NCBI RefSeq assembly: GCF_036924525.1
Contig: NZ_JAZHRU010000001.1
Location: forward strand, 2,881,001-2,945,000
DNA length: 64,000 nt
DNA from: Bradyrhizobium sp. AZCC 1719
GTDB lineage: Bacteria > Pseudomonadota > Alphaproteobacteria > Rhizobiales > Xanthobacteraceae
Reading direction: 5' to 3'
Shown: piece after piece, positions 9,107 through 19,820 of the stretch
How positions within the stretch are numbered: the stretch's first letter is position 1
Layout of the letters: each line of letters begins with the position of its first letter
The notes under the pieces: generated by a model
What the model saw: only the letters and a program-made list of their open reading frames with translations
What the model was told of the DNA's origin: nothing
Databases searched by the model: none
Program-made: the position numbers and the translations under genes

Positions 9107-10582
9107 CTATGCAGCTACGCTGCGGGGCGGTCCGAACCAGGTCGTTAGCGCGTCAGCGAGCCCGAGCTCAGCTTGCTCTCCAACCCAGGCGACATATCCG
9201 TCGGGCCTGATCAACACGGCGGTGGGAGCAGCGACCACGCCGATTGCCGGCAACTCCCACGCGCCAGCATATTCAGCGCGGATGAGCTGGACCCGATCCG
9301 CCCACGGCGTGATGTCGAGGCGGCCGGGATGACCGAGGTCGAGCAGCACGGGGCGGGCGCCGTGCAGCAGCGTGAATACCCGCAGCGGGCCGTTGGCGGT
9401 GATCAGGTCGAGGTCGGGCATGCGGCGTCCGAGCAGCGGATGTCCCTCGCCGAGATCGTAGTGGACGTCCAGACCGGACATCATCGCGGCGAACCGTTTG
9501 CGGGGCTCGTCCATGCCGAGGAGTTCGGACATGGTGTCCTGCAACGCCTTCACGCGGTCGTCCGGGCGACGCATCAGCGCGACTTGCGCCATCGTGTTGC
9601 GCAGCACGCGGGCACCGACCGGGTGGCGCTCGGCGTGATAAGTATCCAGCAGGCTTTCCGGTGACGTCTGCTTGACCACCTGAGCCAGCTTCCATCCCAA
9701 ATTCACGGCGTCCTGCACACCGATATTGAGGCCTTGTCCGCCTGCGGGGTAGTGCACGTGTGCGGCGTCGCCGGCCAGCAGCACGCGTCCCCGACGATAG
9801 GACGCCGCCTGGCGGGTCATGTCGGTGAATCTGGAGATCGAGGTCGGACTGTGGATGCCATAGTCGGTCCCGAAGACAGCGATGAGCGCTTCGCTGAGAT
9901 CGCGCAAGGTGGGTTCGCCGGTGGATCCCAGGTGCTGCTCGGTAACCATGACCCGGACCGGCCCACCATCCTCCATCCTGCTCAGACCATGAAGGCCGCG
10001 GGCGTCGTGGCGGATGCCCCATTCCGGCTCCTTGGCAATCTCGACCTCGGCGATCAGGTGGCTGGTCGTCGGATCCCAGCCGGGGAAGTCGATGCCGGCT
10101 GCTTTGCGGATCAGGCTGCGTCCGCCGTCGCACCCGACGAGATATTTCGCGCGCAGCGACTGGACGTCGGACAGCGCGATCTCGACGCCAGTGTCGTCCT
10201 GCGCGAAATCCGTCACCTCACGTCCGCGATAGATCGGCACCGCCAGCTCGTCGACCCAGCCGGCGAGTATGCGCTCGATATGGTTCTGCCACAGCGCGAG
10301 CCCGTAATTGTGCCGGGTGGGGAAGTCGCTGATGTCCAATCGGATCAGGGCGAAGCCTGCGACCTGGGCCGCCTGTCCTTGCGAGAGAAACCGGTCGGCG
10401 ATGCCGCGCTGATCGAGAACCTCGATGGTGCGTGCGTGCAGGCCGCCCGCGCGCGAGCCGACGAGCTCCTGGTCAGGGCGCCGCTCGACGATGGCGACGT
10501 CGATATCAGCCAACGCCAACTCGCCGGCCAACATCAGCCCTGTCGGGCCTCCGCCGACGATGACCACCGCATGCTCGGTCAT
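9107..10582 (-). CDS. FAD-dependent aromatic monooxygenase (class A, rifampicin monooxygenase-like)
   Basis: Group A flavoprotein hydroxylase, 491 residues. It has the N-terminal dinucleotide fold GGGPTG at residues 10-15, the DG motif (VGCDGGRS) in the middle, the GD motif (LLAGDAAH followed by PAGGQGLN) that contacts FAD ribose, and a C-terminal thioredoxin-like extension. This layout is that of PheA/MhpA-type and Rox-type NAD(P)H hydroxylases acting on aromatic or polyketide substrates. The frame is open to 10726; the ATG at 10582 has a GGAG site and starts directly at the FAD fold. The substrate cannot be assigned. Confidence 0.87.
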   Translation of the reverse strand: MTEHAVVIVGGGPTGLMLAGELALADIDVAIVERRPDQELVGSRAGGLHARTIEVLDQRGIADRFLSQGQAAQVAGFALIRLDISDFPTRHNYGLALWQNHIERILAGWVDELAVPIYRGREVTDFAQDDTGVEIALSDVQSLRAKYLVGCDGGRSLIRKAAGIDFPGWDPTTSHLIAEVEIAKEPEWGIRHDARGLHGLSRMEDGGPVRVMVTEQHLGSTGEPTLRDLSEALIAVFGTDYGIHSPTSISRFTDMTRQAASYRRGRVLLAGDAAHVHYPAGGQGLNIGVQDAVNLGWKLAQVVKQTSPESLLDTYHAERHPVGARVLRNTMAQVALMRRPDDRVKALQDTMSELLGMDEPRKRFAAMMSGLDVHYDLGEGHPLLGRRMPDLDLITANGPLRVFTLLHGARPVLLDLGHPGRLDITPWADRVQLIRAEYAGAWELPAIGVVAAPTAVLIRPDGYVAWVGEQAELGLADALTTWFGPPRSVAA

Positions 10583-10840
10583 CGCGACGCTCCGGTCGTT
10601 TCCGCGGCTGCGATCAACCCGGCCCTGCGCGATCGGCACGTCGACAGCAAATGCACTCATTTCGTGACCCCCGTAGGTTGTGGCTTCGGTCGGCGGTTCT
10701 ACGGGATGACCGGGGTCTTGAAGCAAGCCCCTTGCGCGCTACATATTGAAGTGGGGAAGACGGGTGTTCTGCTTTCCGGATATTTCCGGAAGACACGGCC
10801 AGCAGTGCCTGATCCACGATCATCAGGTTCGAATGTGGAC

Positions 10841-10866
10841 GCCGCCTTTGGGCGGCTTTTTCTTTT
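10841..10866 (+). terminator. Rho-independent terminator, plus strand, with no plus-strand gene before it
   Basis: A six-base GC stem (GCCGCC / GGCGGC) with a four-base loop is followed by a T-rich tail. Both flanking genes run on the minus strand, and read that way the hairpin has its T-run on the wrong side. It may end a short plus-strand transcript starting in 10590-10800. Confidence 0.7.
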
Positions 10867-10903
10867 GCGGCCTGTAGTGATCAGACGGGGTTGCGCGCGC
10901 CGC

Positions 10904-12178
10904 TCACCCCGGAATGCGCACCGGCAACTGCTCGATGCCGCGCACAAAGCTCGAATAGACCCGCTTCGGCTCGCCGACCACCTCGATGCGGTCGAAACGC
11001 CTCAGCATTTCTTCCCATACGATCTTGAGCTGCAGCTCGGCAAGGCGCATGCCGACGCAGCGGTGGATGCCGAAACCGAACGACAGATGGGTGCGGGGGC
11101 GGGCGCGGTCGATGATGAATTCATCGGGCCGCTCGATGCCTTCCTCGTCGCGGTTGCCCGAGACGTACCACATCACGACGCGGTCGCCCTTTTTGATCTT
11201 CTTGCCGCCGATCTCGGTATCGACCAGAGCGGTGCGGCGCATATGGGCGAGCGGCGTCTGCCAGCGGATCACTTCCGGCACCATGGAATCGATCAGCGCC
11301 GGATTGTCGCGCAGCTTCTGATATTGGTCGGGGTGCTCGTTCAGCGCCAGCACCGAGCCGCTCATGGTGTTGCGGGTGGTGTCGTTGCCGCCAACGATCA
11401 AGAGGATGATGTTGCCCATCAGATTGTCGGGGTCCATGTGCCGCGTCGCGTCGCTGTGCGCCATCATCGACAGCAAATCGTTCTTCGGCGGCGCGTTGAC
11501 GCGCTCGTTCCAGAGTTTTGAGAAATAGGCGTAGCATTCGTCCATCTCGCGGCGTCGCTGCTCGGGCGATTCCACCACGCCGCTCTTGGGCAGCGCGGTC
11601 GAGACGTCGGACCAGCGCGTCAGCTTGCGCCGCTCCTCCCAGGGGAAATCGAACAGCGTCGCCAGCATCTGCGTGGTCAGTTCGATCGAGACGCGCTCGA
11701 CGAAGTTGAAGGTCTCGTTGCGCGGCAAATCGTCCAGCACCTTTTGCGAGCGCTCGCGGATCAGTTTTGCCAGCTCGTCCAGATGCGTCGGCGTGAACAT
11801 CGGCGACACCGTCTTGCGCTGCGCCGAGTGCCTGGGCTGGTCCATCGCGATGAAGCTCGGATAGTCGTAGCCGGGCGGCACGTCGCGGATCGAGATGCCG
11901 CCGAGCGTGGAGTCGGAGGAGAAGATGCCGTGATTGGTGTCGACATGCATGATGTCGTTGTACTTGGTCACCGACCAATAGGGCTCGATCGGCGAATTCT
12001 CGCAGTAGTGAACCGGCTCTTCCTTGCGCAGCCGCTCGAACCACGGCCACAACGTGTCGTTCTGGAAAAGCTTTGGCGCACCGGGATGAAAGTCCTTCAG
12101 CGGCGTCGAATAGGCCTCCTCGCGCGCGGCGCGCAGCAGCTCTTTTTTGTCGGCTCTGATGGCAGTTTGAACGTTCAT
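10904..12178 (-). CDS. Cytochrome P450, CYP153-like (alkane / fatty-acid terminal hydroxylase type)
   Basis: Haem monooxygenase of 424 residues. Visible landmarks are the I-helix oxygen-activation motif GGNDTTRN, the K-helix ExxR (EVIRW), and the haem loop FGFGIHRCVG with the thiolate ligand at Cys374. The stretch QTPLAHMRRTA and the haem-loop continuation RLAELQLKIVWEE are characteristic of CYP153, whose members hydroxylate the terminal carbon of alkanes or fatty acids. No ferredoxin or ferredoxin reductase is encoded nearby, so electrons must come from elsewhere. It is a close paralogue of the next gene, 43 bases away and in the same orientation. Confidence 0.9.
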   Translation of the reverse strand: MNVQTAIRADKKELLRAAREEAYSTPLKDFHPGAPKLFQNDTLWPWFERLRKEEPVHYCENSPIEPYWSVTKYNDIMHVDTNHGIFSSDSTLGGISIRDVPPGYDYPSFIAMDQPRHSAQRKTVSPMFTPTHLDELAKLIRERSQKVLDDLPRNETFNFVERVSIELTTQMLATLFDFPWEERRKLTRWSDVSTALPKSGVVESPEQRRREMDECYAYFSKLWNERVNAPPKNDLLSMMAHSDATRHMDPDNLMGNIILLIVGGNDTTRNTMSGSVLALNEHPDQYQKLRDNPALIDSMVPEVIRWQTPLAHMRRTALVDTEIGGKKIKKGDRVVMWYVSGNRDEEGIERPDEFIIDRARPRTHLSFGFGIHRCVGMRLAELQLKIVWEEMLRRFDRIEVVGEPKRVYSSFVRGIEQLPVRIPG

Positions 12179-12221
12179 GGTTCGATCATCCCGGGTGAGC
12201 GTGAGCTGAGCGTGAGCGCAG

Positions 12222-13493
12222 CTAGGCGGCGATGCGGACCGGCAGGGTCTCGTAGCCCTTGACGAAACTCGAATATACCCGCTTCGGTTCGCCGATCACT
12301 TCAATATTATCGTACCGCTTGAGGATTTCTTCCCAGATAATCTTCAGTTGCAATTCCGCCAGCCTGATCCCGACGCAACGGTGGATACCGAAACCAAAGG
12401 AAAGGTGGGTGCGGGGGCGGGCGCGGTCGATGATGAACTCGTAGGGACGCTCGATCACGTCCTCGTCGCGGTTGCCCGAGACGTACCACATCACGACCTT
12501 GTCGCCCTTCCTGATCTGACGCCCGCGGAACTCGATGTCTTCGAGCGCGGTGCGGCGCATATGCGCCAGCGGCGTCTGCCAGCGGATCACTTCGGGGACG
12601 AAGCTGTCGATCATATCAGGGTTGTCGCGGAGCTTCCGATATTGATCCGGATTCTTGTTCAGCGCATAGACGCTGCCGGACAGCGTGTTGCGGGTGGTGT
12701 CGTTGCCGCCGACAATCAGCAGGATCAGATTGCCGAGGAAATTCTTCGGGTCCATGTCGCGGGTGGCGTCGCTGTGCGCCATCATCGACAACAAATCGCT
12801 CTTCGGCGGCTGGTTGATGCGCTCCTTCCAGAGTCTTGCGAAATAGGTCGCGCATTCCAGCAGCTCGGCTTGCCGCTGGTCCTCGGTCTCCACGAGGCCG
12901 CCATGATGCGGAATCGTGGTTGCGATATCGGACCAGCGCGTCAGCTTGCGGCGGTCCTCCCAGGGGAAGTCGAACAATACGGCGAGCATCTGCGTGGTGA
13001 GCTCGATCGAGACTTGATCGACCCAGTCGAACGTTTCGTTCTTCGGGAGATTGTCGAGGCATTCGGCGGAGCGCTTGCGGATGTTGATCGCGAGCTGGTC
13101 GAGATGCGTCGGCGTGAACATCGGCGCCACCGTCTTGCGCTGTGCGCTGTGGCGCGGCTGGTCCATCGCGATGAAACTTTCGCGGCGCAGGTCCGGCGCG
13201 ACGTCGCGAATGGTGATGCCGCCGAGCGACGACGCCGACGAGAACACCGCGTGATTTGTTTCGACGTCCATGATGTCGTTGTACCTGGTTATCGACCAGT
13301 ACGGGCCGAACATGCTGTCCCTGCAGTAATGCACCGGGTCTTCCCGACGGAGCCGGTCGAAATACGGCCAGAATGAATCGTTCTGGAACAGCTCGGGATT
13401 GCCGACATCGAAATCGGCCAGCGGCATCGACTGTGCCGTGTCGCGCGCGGCGCGCAGATGAGAATCTCCGGCGAGATCGATGGTTCCGTGCAT
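12222..13493 (-). CDS. Cytochrome P450, CYP153-like, paralogue of the neighbour
   Basis: 423-residue P450 with the same motifs as its downstream neighbour: GGNDTTRN in the I helix, EVIRW in the K helix and FGFGIHRCVG around Cys373. The two align along their whole length with many identical blocks, so they arose by tandem duplication. The frame is open to 13658; the ATG at 13493 is preceded by GGGAGAG and matches the paralogue's N terminus. It is the promoter-proximal gene of the pair. The probable role is terminal hydroxylation of aliphatic substrates; the paralogues may differ in chain-length preference (inference). Confidence 0.9.
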   Translation of the reverse strand: MHGTIDLAGDSHLRAARDTAQSMPLADFDVGNPELFQNDSFWPYFDRLRREDPVHYCRDSMFGPYWSITRYNDIMDVETNHAVFSSASSLGGITIRDVAPDLRRESFIAMDQPRHSAQRKTVAPMFTPTHLDQLAINIRKRSAECLDNLPKNETFDWVDQVSIELTTQMLAVLFDFPWEDRRKLTRWSDIATTIPHHGGLVETEDQRQAELLECATYFARLWKERINQPPKSDLLSMMAHSDATRDMDPKNFLGNLILLIVGGNDTTRNTLSGSVYALNKNPDQYRKLRDNPDMIDSFVPEVIRWQTPLAHMRRTALEDIEFRGRQIRKGDKVVMWYVSGNRDEDVIERPYEFIIDRARPRTHLSFGFGIHRCVGIRLAELQLKIIWEEILKRYDNIEVIGEPKRVYSSFVKGYETLPVRIAA

Positions 13494-13715
13494 GAGCCGC
13501 TCTCCCTGATTCCCCGTGCGAAGCGTGCCGAACGGGTGATGTTTTACCCTATTACATCCCGAGCCGTGCCCCGGCGCAAGGGTGAGTTGGGCGCATTTGG
13601 CCGCAGCGCAGTGCCGGTTCGATCTTGGGCGGCGCGCGCGTATTTCGCCGCGTGACAAGCGTAGGCCCGGGTACTAAGTCTGTTTGAAACACGTTTAATT
13701 CGCCGGGAGGCGGCC

Positions 13716-14888
<1,173 letters not shown>

Positions 14889-15079
14889 ACTTCACATCGA
14901 GGCAAAGATGATACAGGCTGTCATATCGTCCTCGAACGTTACGTTCCGGCCGTCCTGAAGCCATTCCAACGGCTCCCTCGCATCCAAAGAAAACGCCGAT
15001 TCCGAAAATGGACCCCACCCCGGACATGACCGCGGACGGTTGGCCCTGCGGGGCGGGTGTTGCTGAACTATCACCTGAG

Positions 15080-16066
15080 TCAACTATGAAGTCGACTCGC
15101 GTGCCATGCCTTAAGAACGGCCTTCTCTTCATCAGCTGTGAGACCGGTAACCGGTCCGCCGGCGGCGCGCGCCCAAAACAACGTGTCGCGGGCGGTCTCC
15201 GCAAGGGCTCGCACGGTCAAGCCGGACTCACGCGCCGGTGACGTGTCGCGCGTGTTGAAGCCCGCAAACTCCGGTAGCGGCAGCCACAGCGGCAGCGAAC
15301 GCGGGCCAGACCATCGCTTGATGTCGTGGCTCTCCAGAAACGCGCGATCAACCCAGGTGAACGTGCAGGACGAGCCAAGGGCGTCCGCGCATCCTGCTAA
15401 GAACTGGCCGCGCGTGACCGATGGCCCAATGCCATCAAAAATCCCGGTCAGACGGGTTTGCGCGGCATGCACGATCCATTGGGCAAGATCGCGTACGTCG
15501 ATGAGTTGGACCGCATCATCCGGCGTTCCAGGCACGAGCACCTCGCCGCCTCGATCAAGCCGTGTGGGCCAATAGGTGAACCGACCCGTTGGGTCCTCTG
15601 GACCTACAATCAGTCCGGCCCTGCAAATAAATGCGTTCTCGCCGATCGCCTGCTCGCACGCGACCTTGGCGGCACCATAGATCTCCTCGCTGCTGTGCTC
15701 GATCTCCGGTGCTGTGGGCGCCCGGAGGGGAGCGGCATCAGCGCGCTGCCCGATCGTGCAGTTGTCGGCATATACGCTGACCGTCGAGACAAAGGTCCAA
15801 TGCGCGACGCGATGCTTGAGCGCCGCGACTCCGCGACGCACCTGGCCGGGATGACGCGACACATCAACGACGGCATCGAACTCCTCGTGGGCAAGCGGCG
15901 CGAGGCCGTCCGGTTCGTCGCGGTCCACACGGATAAAGCGAGCCCGGCTCGGAACTGCTCCAGCGACGCCTCGAGCGGCGCATGTCACGTTATGCCCCAT
16001 CGCACAGGCGTGGACGGCGATTGCGCGCCCGAGAAACTGCGTGCCGCCAAGAATCAAGAGGCGCAT
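15080..16066 (-). CDS. NAD-dependent epimerase/dehydratase family protein
   Basis: Extended short-chain dehydrogenase-like protein, 328 residues. The N-terminal nucleotide-binding loop is GGTQFLGR at residues 7-14. The region around FVSTVSVYA matches the catalytic serine strand of the family. Where a YxxxK active site is expected there is EIYGAAKVACEQA, so Tyr and Lys are present. An upstream extension is open to 16240, but the ATG at 16066 starts exactly at the Rossmann fold. The substrate is unknown and no sugar-nucleotide genes are adjacent. Confidence 0.83.
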   Translation of the reverse strand: MRLLILGGTQFLGRAIAVHACAMGHNVTCAARGVAGAVPSRARFIRVDRDEPDGLAPLAHEEFDAVVDVSRHPGQVRRGVAALKHRVAHWTFVSTVSVYADNCTIGQRADAAPLRAPTAPEIEHSSEEIYGAAKVACEQAIGENAFICRAGLIVGPEDPTGRFTYWPTRLDRGGEVLVPGTPDDAVQLIDVRDLAQWIVHAAQTRLTGIFDGIGPSVTRGQFLAGCADALGSSCTFTWVDRAFLESHDIKRWSGPRSLPLWLPLPEFAGFNTRDTSPARESGLTVRALAETARDTLFWARAAGGPVTGLTADEEKAVLKAWHASRLHS

Positions 16067-16377
16067 TTGTACACCCAGAGAAAGCAGCCGATCGGACAAA
16101 GTCTCAGAAGTGACAAGGAATAGTCGCACAACCGCAAGTAATCCAGAGGTAACGCGCCCAAACGCGAGATTGGGGATGACCGCTATTCGCTCTTGTCGGA
16201 CTTCAGGTGATGTTCGGCTTCCGTGCCCAAACCACTGCAAAGCGGACTTGGATCAAGCGATCCCGCCAATCTCGATTGATGAGCTCACCACTATAGCAAG
16301 CGATTGTGGGACCTGGGTCACACAACAACCGGCAAATCTGTGGTTTGATCCGCTACCGTTCGCGCTGGAGTTGAACC
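16067..16377. other. Divergent intergenic region
   Basis: 311 bases between divergently transcribed genes. It presumably contains both promoters. I see no terminator, long repeat or credible short gene. Confidence 0.45.
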
Positions 16378-17535
16378 ATGAACCAGATGAGCTGGCCGCC
16401 GCAGGTGCCGCCACCGCAGCCTTTGCCCGTGCCGCCGCCAATGCCGGTGGCGTTTTCGGGCAGTCGCGGCGAATTCTTCGATCTGGTCAAGCGCGGCGCG
16501 GGGCTGGAATTCGTCACCCTCGGGTTCTACCGGTTTTGGCTGCTCACCGACATCCGCCGCCATCTCTGGGCCAACACCCATGTCGACGGCGACGCTGCGG
16601 AATATACCGGCCGCGGCAAGGAATTGCTGATCGGATTTTTGGTCGCGCTCGCGATCCTGGTGCCGGTCTATCTCGGCTACTTTCTGGTCGGCCTCGAGGC
16701 CGAGCATATCCAGGCGTTTGCCAGTATTCCGCTGGTCGCGTTCTTCTATGTGTTCGGGCAGTTCGCGATCTACCGCGCGCGCCGTTACCGGCTGACGCGC
16801 ACGGTGTGGCGCGGCCTGCGATTCTGGATGACCGGATCGGGCTGGATCTATGCCTTGCAGGCATCGCTGTGGGGCCTGTTGTCGGCGGTGACCCTTGGGC
16901 TGGCGCTGCCGTGGCGCTCGGCCGCGCTCGAACGCTACAAGATGCGCCACACATTCTACGGTGACCTGCAGGGCCGTTTTGAGGGGCGCGGCTGGGAGTT
17001 TTTCAAGCGCGGCTGGTGGCTGTGGCTGCTCACGCCGATTGCGTTTTACGTGTTCCCGCTCGCGCCGTTCATCTACGGGGCCTTCAAGGCGATCGAATGG
17101 CGCTGGTGGCTGTCGGGCATTCGGTTCGGCGGCGTGCGCGTGGAATCGTCCTTGCCCAAGAGCGCGCTGATCGGCCTGTACTGGAAAGTCATCGGCTGGA
17201 TCGTAGTACTCGGATTGATATTCTCGGCCTACCTCGCGCTGGCGGCGGTATTGGTCGCCAGCATGAGCGGCGATGCATTCAGCGAGTTCTTTAAGTCGCA
17301 GGAATTCATGAAGAGCATTCCGCTTCTGGTGCTCGCGGGCATCGGCTACCTGGTGTTTGCGCTGGCGATGAATATCGTGATCCGGGTCTATCTGTTGCGT
17401 GACCTCTGGGTCAGGGTGCTCGGATCGGTCAATGTCAGCGGTATCGAGGCAGCTGCCAACGTTTCGGCGCGCGGCGGAATGGCCAGCGCACTTGGCGAAG
17501 GATTTGCCGACGGCCTCGATGTCGGCGGCTTCTAA
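16378..17535 (+). CDS. DUF898 (YjgN-like) membrane protein
   Basis: 385-residue polytopic membrane protein. A proline-rich N terminus (about residues 8-22) is followed by FSGSRGEFFDLVKRG and then TLGFYRFWLLTDIRR, both signatures of the DUF898/YjgN family. Several aromatic-rich membrane segments (about 80-105, 115-135, 160-180, 215-240, 265-290, 310-335) follow. Function is unknown. It is followed after 21 bases by an M48 metalloprotease gene, a recurrent pairing that suggests the protease acts with or on this protein in the inner membrane. Confidence 0.85.
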   Translation: MNQMSWPPQVPPPQPLPVPPPMPVAFSGSRGEFFDLVKRGAGLEFVTLGFYRFWLLTDIRRHLWANTHVDGDAAEYTGRGKELLIGFLVALAILVPVYLGYFLVGLEAEHIQAFASIPLVAFFYVFGQFAIYRARRYRLTRTVWRGLRFWMTGSGWIYALQASLWGLLSAVTLGLALPWRSAALERYKMRHTFYGDLQGRFEGRGWEFFKRGWWLWLLTPIAFYVFPLAPFIYGAFKAIEWRWWLSGIRFGGVRVESSLPKSALIGLYWKVIGWIVVLGLIFSAYLALAAVLVASMSGDAFSEFFKSQEFMKSIPLLVLAGIGYLVFALAMNIVIRVYLLRDLWVRVLGSVNVSGIEAAANVSARGGMASALGEGFADGLDVGGF

Positions 17536-17556
17536 GGCATCAGAGTCCTGATAGTC

Positions 17557-18660
17557 ATGGATAGCGATCCACCAACGCCTGTAAGATCGACCACGCTCGG
17601 TTCGGTGGCCTATTTCGACGGAACGTCGAGCCGGCGACGCATGGTGACGCTCCGCCTTGCCGACCGGCTCGAAATCGACGAGGGCGAACAAACACTGGCG
17701 GCGTGGGCCTACGCCGACATCCGCCGCGCCGACAGTCCGGCCGGTGTGCTGCGCCTGAGCTGCTTGACCGCGCCCGCGCTGGCGCGACTGGAGGTTCGCG
17801 ACAAGGAGCTTGCCAACGAGGTGGTCTCGCGCTGCACTGACATCGATGACCACATGATCGGCCGCCGCGGCGTTGCCGCTATCGTCGGCTGGTCGCTCGC
17901 GGCCGCGGTGTCGATCGTCGCCGTGGTGCTGTTCGGACTTCCGCTCGCGGCCGATCGCCTCACGCCGCTGGTGCCCGAAGCGTTCGAACGGCGGCTCGGC
18001 GATGTCGCAGACAGCCAGGTCAAGACAATGTTCGATGCCAAGGTGTGCGACAATGCCGCCGGGCAGAAGGCCTTCACCAAACTCATGACAGCACTTCGGG
18101 AATCCGCGGGCCTCGACACCTCGGTGCAGTCGGGCGTGTTGTCGAGCTCGGTGCCGAATGCCTTCGCGCTGCCGGGCGGGAAGGTCTATCTGTTCAGCGG
18201 ATTGTTGGCGAAGGCCGAGAACGCCGATGAGATTGCGGGCGTGCTGGCCCATGAGCTCGGCCATCTCAAGCATCGCGACAGCATGCGCGCAATGATTCAC
18301 AACGGCGGCACCTCGTTCCTGATCGGATTGCTGTTCGGCGATATCACGGGCTCGAGCGCGCTGATCTTCGGCTCGCGCACGCTGGTGACGTCGTCGCATT
18401 CGCGCGACGCCGAGAACGACGCCGACAGTTTTGCGATCGACGTCATGCACCGGCTCGGCCGGCCGGCGAAGCCGACCGGGGAATTGCTGCTCCGGGTCAC
18501 TGGAAAGGAGGGCAAGGGCCTCTCCATCATCTCCACCCACCCCTTGAGCGAGGACCGGCTGGCACGGATGAGCCGGAAAGACCCGCCGGCCAGCGGGCCG
18601 CCGCTGCTGACATCAGAGGAATGGCGATCGCTGAAATCGATCTGCGACGGCAAGATCTGA
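17557..18660 (+). CDS. M48 family membrane-associated zinc metalloprotease
   Basis: 367 residues. The first 100 form a cytosolic domain of unknown type with no recognised motif. A membrane segment spans about residues 108-132. The protease domain carries the zinc motif HELGH at 232-236, with a third ligand probably in the ENDAD stretch downstream. M48 enzymes (HtpX, Oma1, BepA) degrade damaged or misassembled membrane or envelope proteins. Cotranscription with the DUF898 gene is likely. Which face of the membrane holds the active site is not certain from sequence. Confidence 0.85.
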   Translation: MDSDPPTPVRSTTLGSVAYFDGTSSRRRMVTLRLADRLEIDEGEQTLAAWAYADIRRADSPAGVLRLSCLTAPALARLEVRDKELANEVVSRCTDIDDHMIGRRGVAAIVGWSLAAAVSIVAVVLFGLPLAADRLTPLVPEAFERRLGDVADSQVKTMFDAKVCDNAAGQKAFTKLMTALRESAGLDTSVQSGVLSSSVPNAFALPGGKVYLFSGLLAKAENADEIAGVLAHELGHLKHRDSMRAMIHNGGTSFLIGLLFGDITGSSALIFGSRTLVTSSHSRDAENDADSFAIDVMHRLGRPAKPTGELLLRVTGKEGKGLSIISTHPLSEDRLARMSRKDPPASGPPLLTSEEWRSLKSICDGKI

Positions 18661-18671
18661 CCCGCTCTGGC

Positions 18672-19670
18672 TTACCTGCGGGCGCTCTTCCGTGATCTCG
18701 CTGCTTCGATCGGTGCGGGTGCTGCACCGGCCGGCTTCAAATCCCATACCGCCTGCATGGCCGAGAAGGCTTGTGCAATTATCGGCTCGTGGCGCCGCGA
18801 CGCCAGACAGGCGAAACCGAGGTCGCAGGTCAGCGCCACCTTGTCGGCAATCACGAAATTCCGTTTGCTCGTGACGCGGTCGAGCACGCTGTCGCGCGCG
18901 AGGCCGAGGCCATTGCCGCCTTCGACAAGATCGATCATGGCTTCTTCCTGATCGGCGAAAGCGACGCGCTTCGGCGATGAGCCCATCGACCGGAACACGT
19001 CGTCGAGCAGCCTCCGCTGCGCCGAGTCATGCGGCGTTCCGATCCAGGGCAGGTCGGCAAGGTCGGCCCAGTCCTTGCCCACCACCTTGCCGCTCCATTC
19101 GCGTGGGGCGATCACGCGGTAGTCGAACCGCGTCAGCGCCATGAGCTGGAACTTGCCGTCGTCGATGGTACGTTCGGACAGCATCCCTGACGTAAGCAAT
19201 CCGGCGGGCGTGGCATCGATGTAGTATCCAACGTCGAGTTCGCCTCTGCCGATCTGCGCCAGTACGTCCTCGGCCATGCCGTAGCGGAGGAAGACTTCGG
19301 TCTTTTTCGAGGAGGTGGCGAGGCTTCGCACGAACGGACCGAGCCGGATCGACTCGGGATCAAGGATCGTGCCGACGCGCAACGTGCCGCGCAGCGATTC
19401 GCGCAAGGAATCCGCCGCTGTCCTGAAATCGGCCGACGCCGAGACCGTCCGATGCGCAAGCGGCAGCAGGGCGGCACCCGCTTCTGTCAGGGTAAAGCCG
19501 CCCGGCGTCCGGTTGAAAAGCTGCAAGCCGGTGCTCTCCTCCAGGCCCTTCAATTGCAGGCTGACGGCAGGCTGGGTCAGGTGCAGCAAGGTGGCCGCGC
19601 GCGAAACTGTGCCTTCGCGGGCCACGGTGATGAAGCAGCGCAAGGCCTGGATCCGCGGCAGGTCGTTCAT
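18672..19670 (-). CDS. LysR family transcriptional regulator
   Basis: 332 residues. The N-terminal winged helix-turn-helix (AREGTVSRAATLLHLTQPAVSLQLKGLEE) is typical of LysR. A periplasmic-binding-like effector domain follows from about residue 90. A lysine- and alanine-rich tail extends beyond the usual 300 residues. It faces the M48 gene tail-to-tail with 11 bases between, so it is not its divergent regulator. The gene upstream, DUF2927, is on the same strand. Target and effector are unknown. Confidence 0.88.
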   Translation of the reverse strand: MNDLPRIQALRCFITVAREGTVSRAATLLHLTQPAVSLQLKGLEESTGLQLFNRTPGGFTLTEAGAALLPLAHRTVSASADFRTAADSLRESLRGTLRVGTILDPESIRLGPFVRSLATSSKKTEVFLRYGMAEDVLAQIGRGELDVGYYIDATPAGLLTSGMLSERTIDDGKFQLMALTRFDYRVIAPREWSGKVVGKDWADLADLPWIGTPHDSAQRRLLDDVFRSMGSSPKRVAFADQEEAMIDLVEGGNGLGLARDSVLDRVTSKRNFVIADKVALTCDLGFACLASRRHEPIIAQAFSAMQAVWDLKPAGAAPAPIEAARSRKSARR

Positions 19671-19820
19671 TTGAAGGACTTATAGGAAGCACCCATGACC
19701 CCATTAGACAGGATTTGCTCTTGGAAGTCACAACCTTTCATCGATAAAACTTGGCGTTGTCATTGGAAAAAGGTGGATAGCCCCGATTTGGGGGCCGAGA
19801 CGGAATGGCCCCGCGGCCGG

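Noticed and set aside
9173..11521. Long plus-strand frames (up to 595 codons) over the monooxygenase and P450 genes.
   Set aside because: They are antisense to genes with clear enzyme motifs and lack any family features; typical of high-GC shadow frames.
16318..18540. A 740-codon minus-strand frame over the DUF898 and M48 genes.
   Set aside because: Antisense of two recognised genes; His/Arg/Gln-rich composition without domains.
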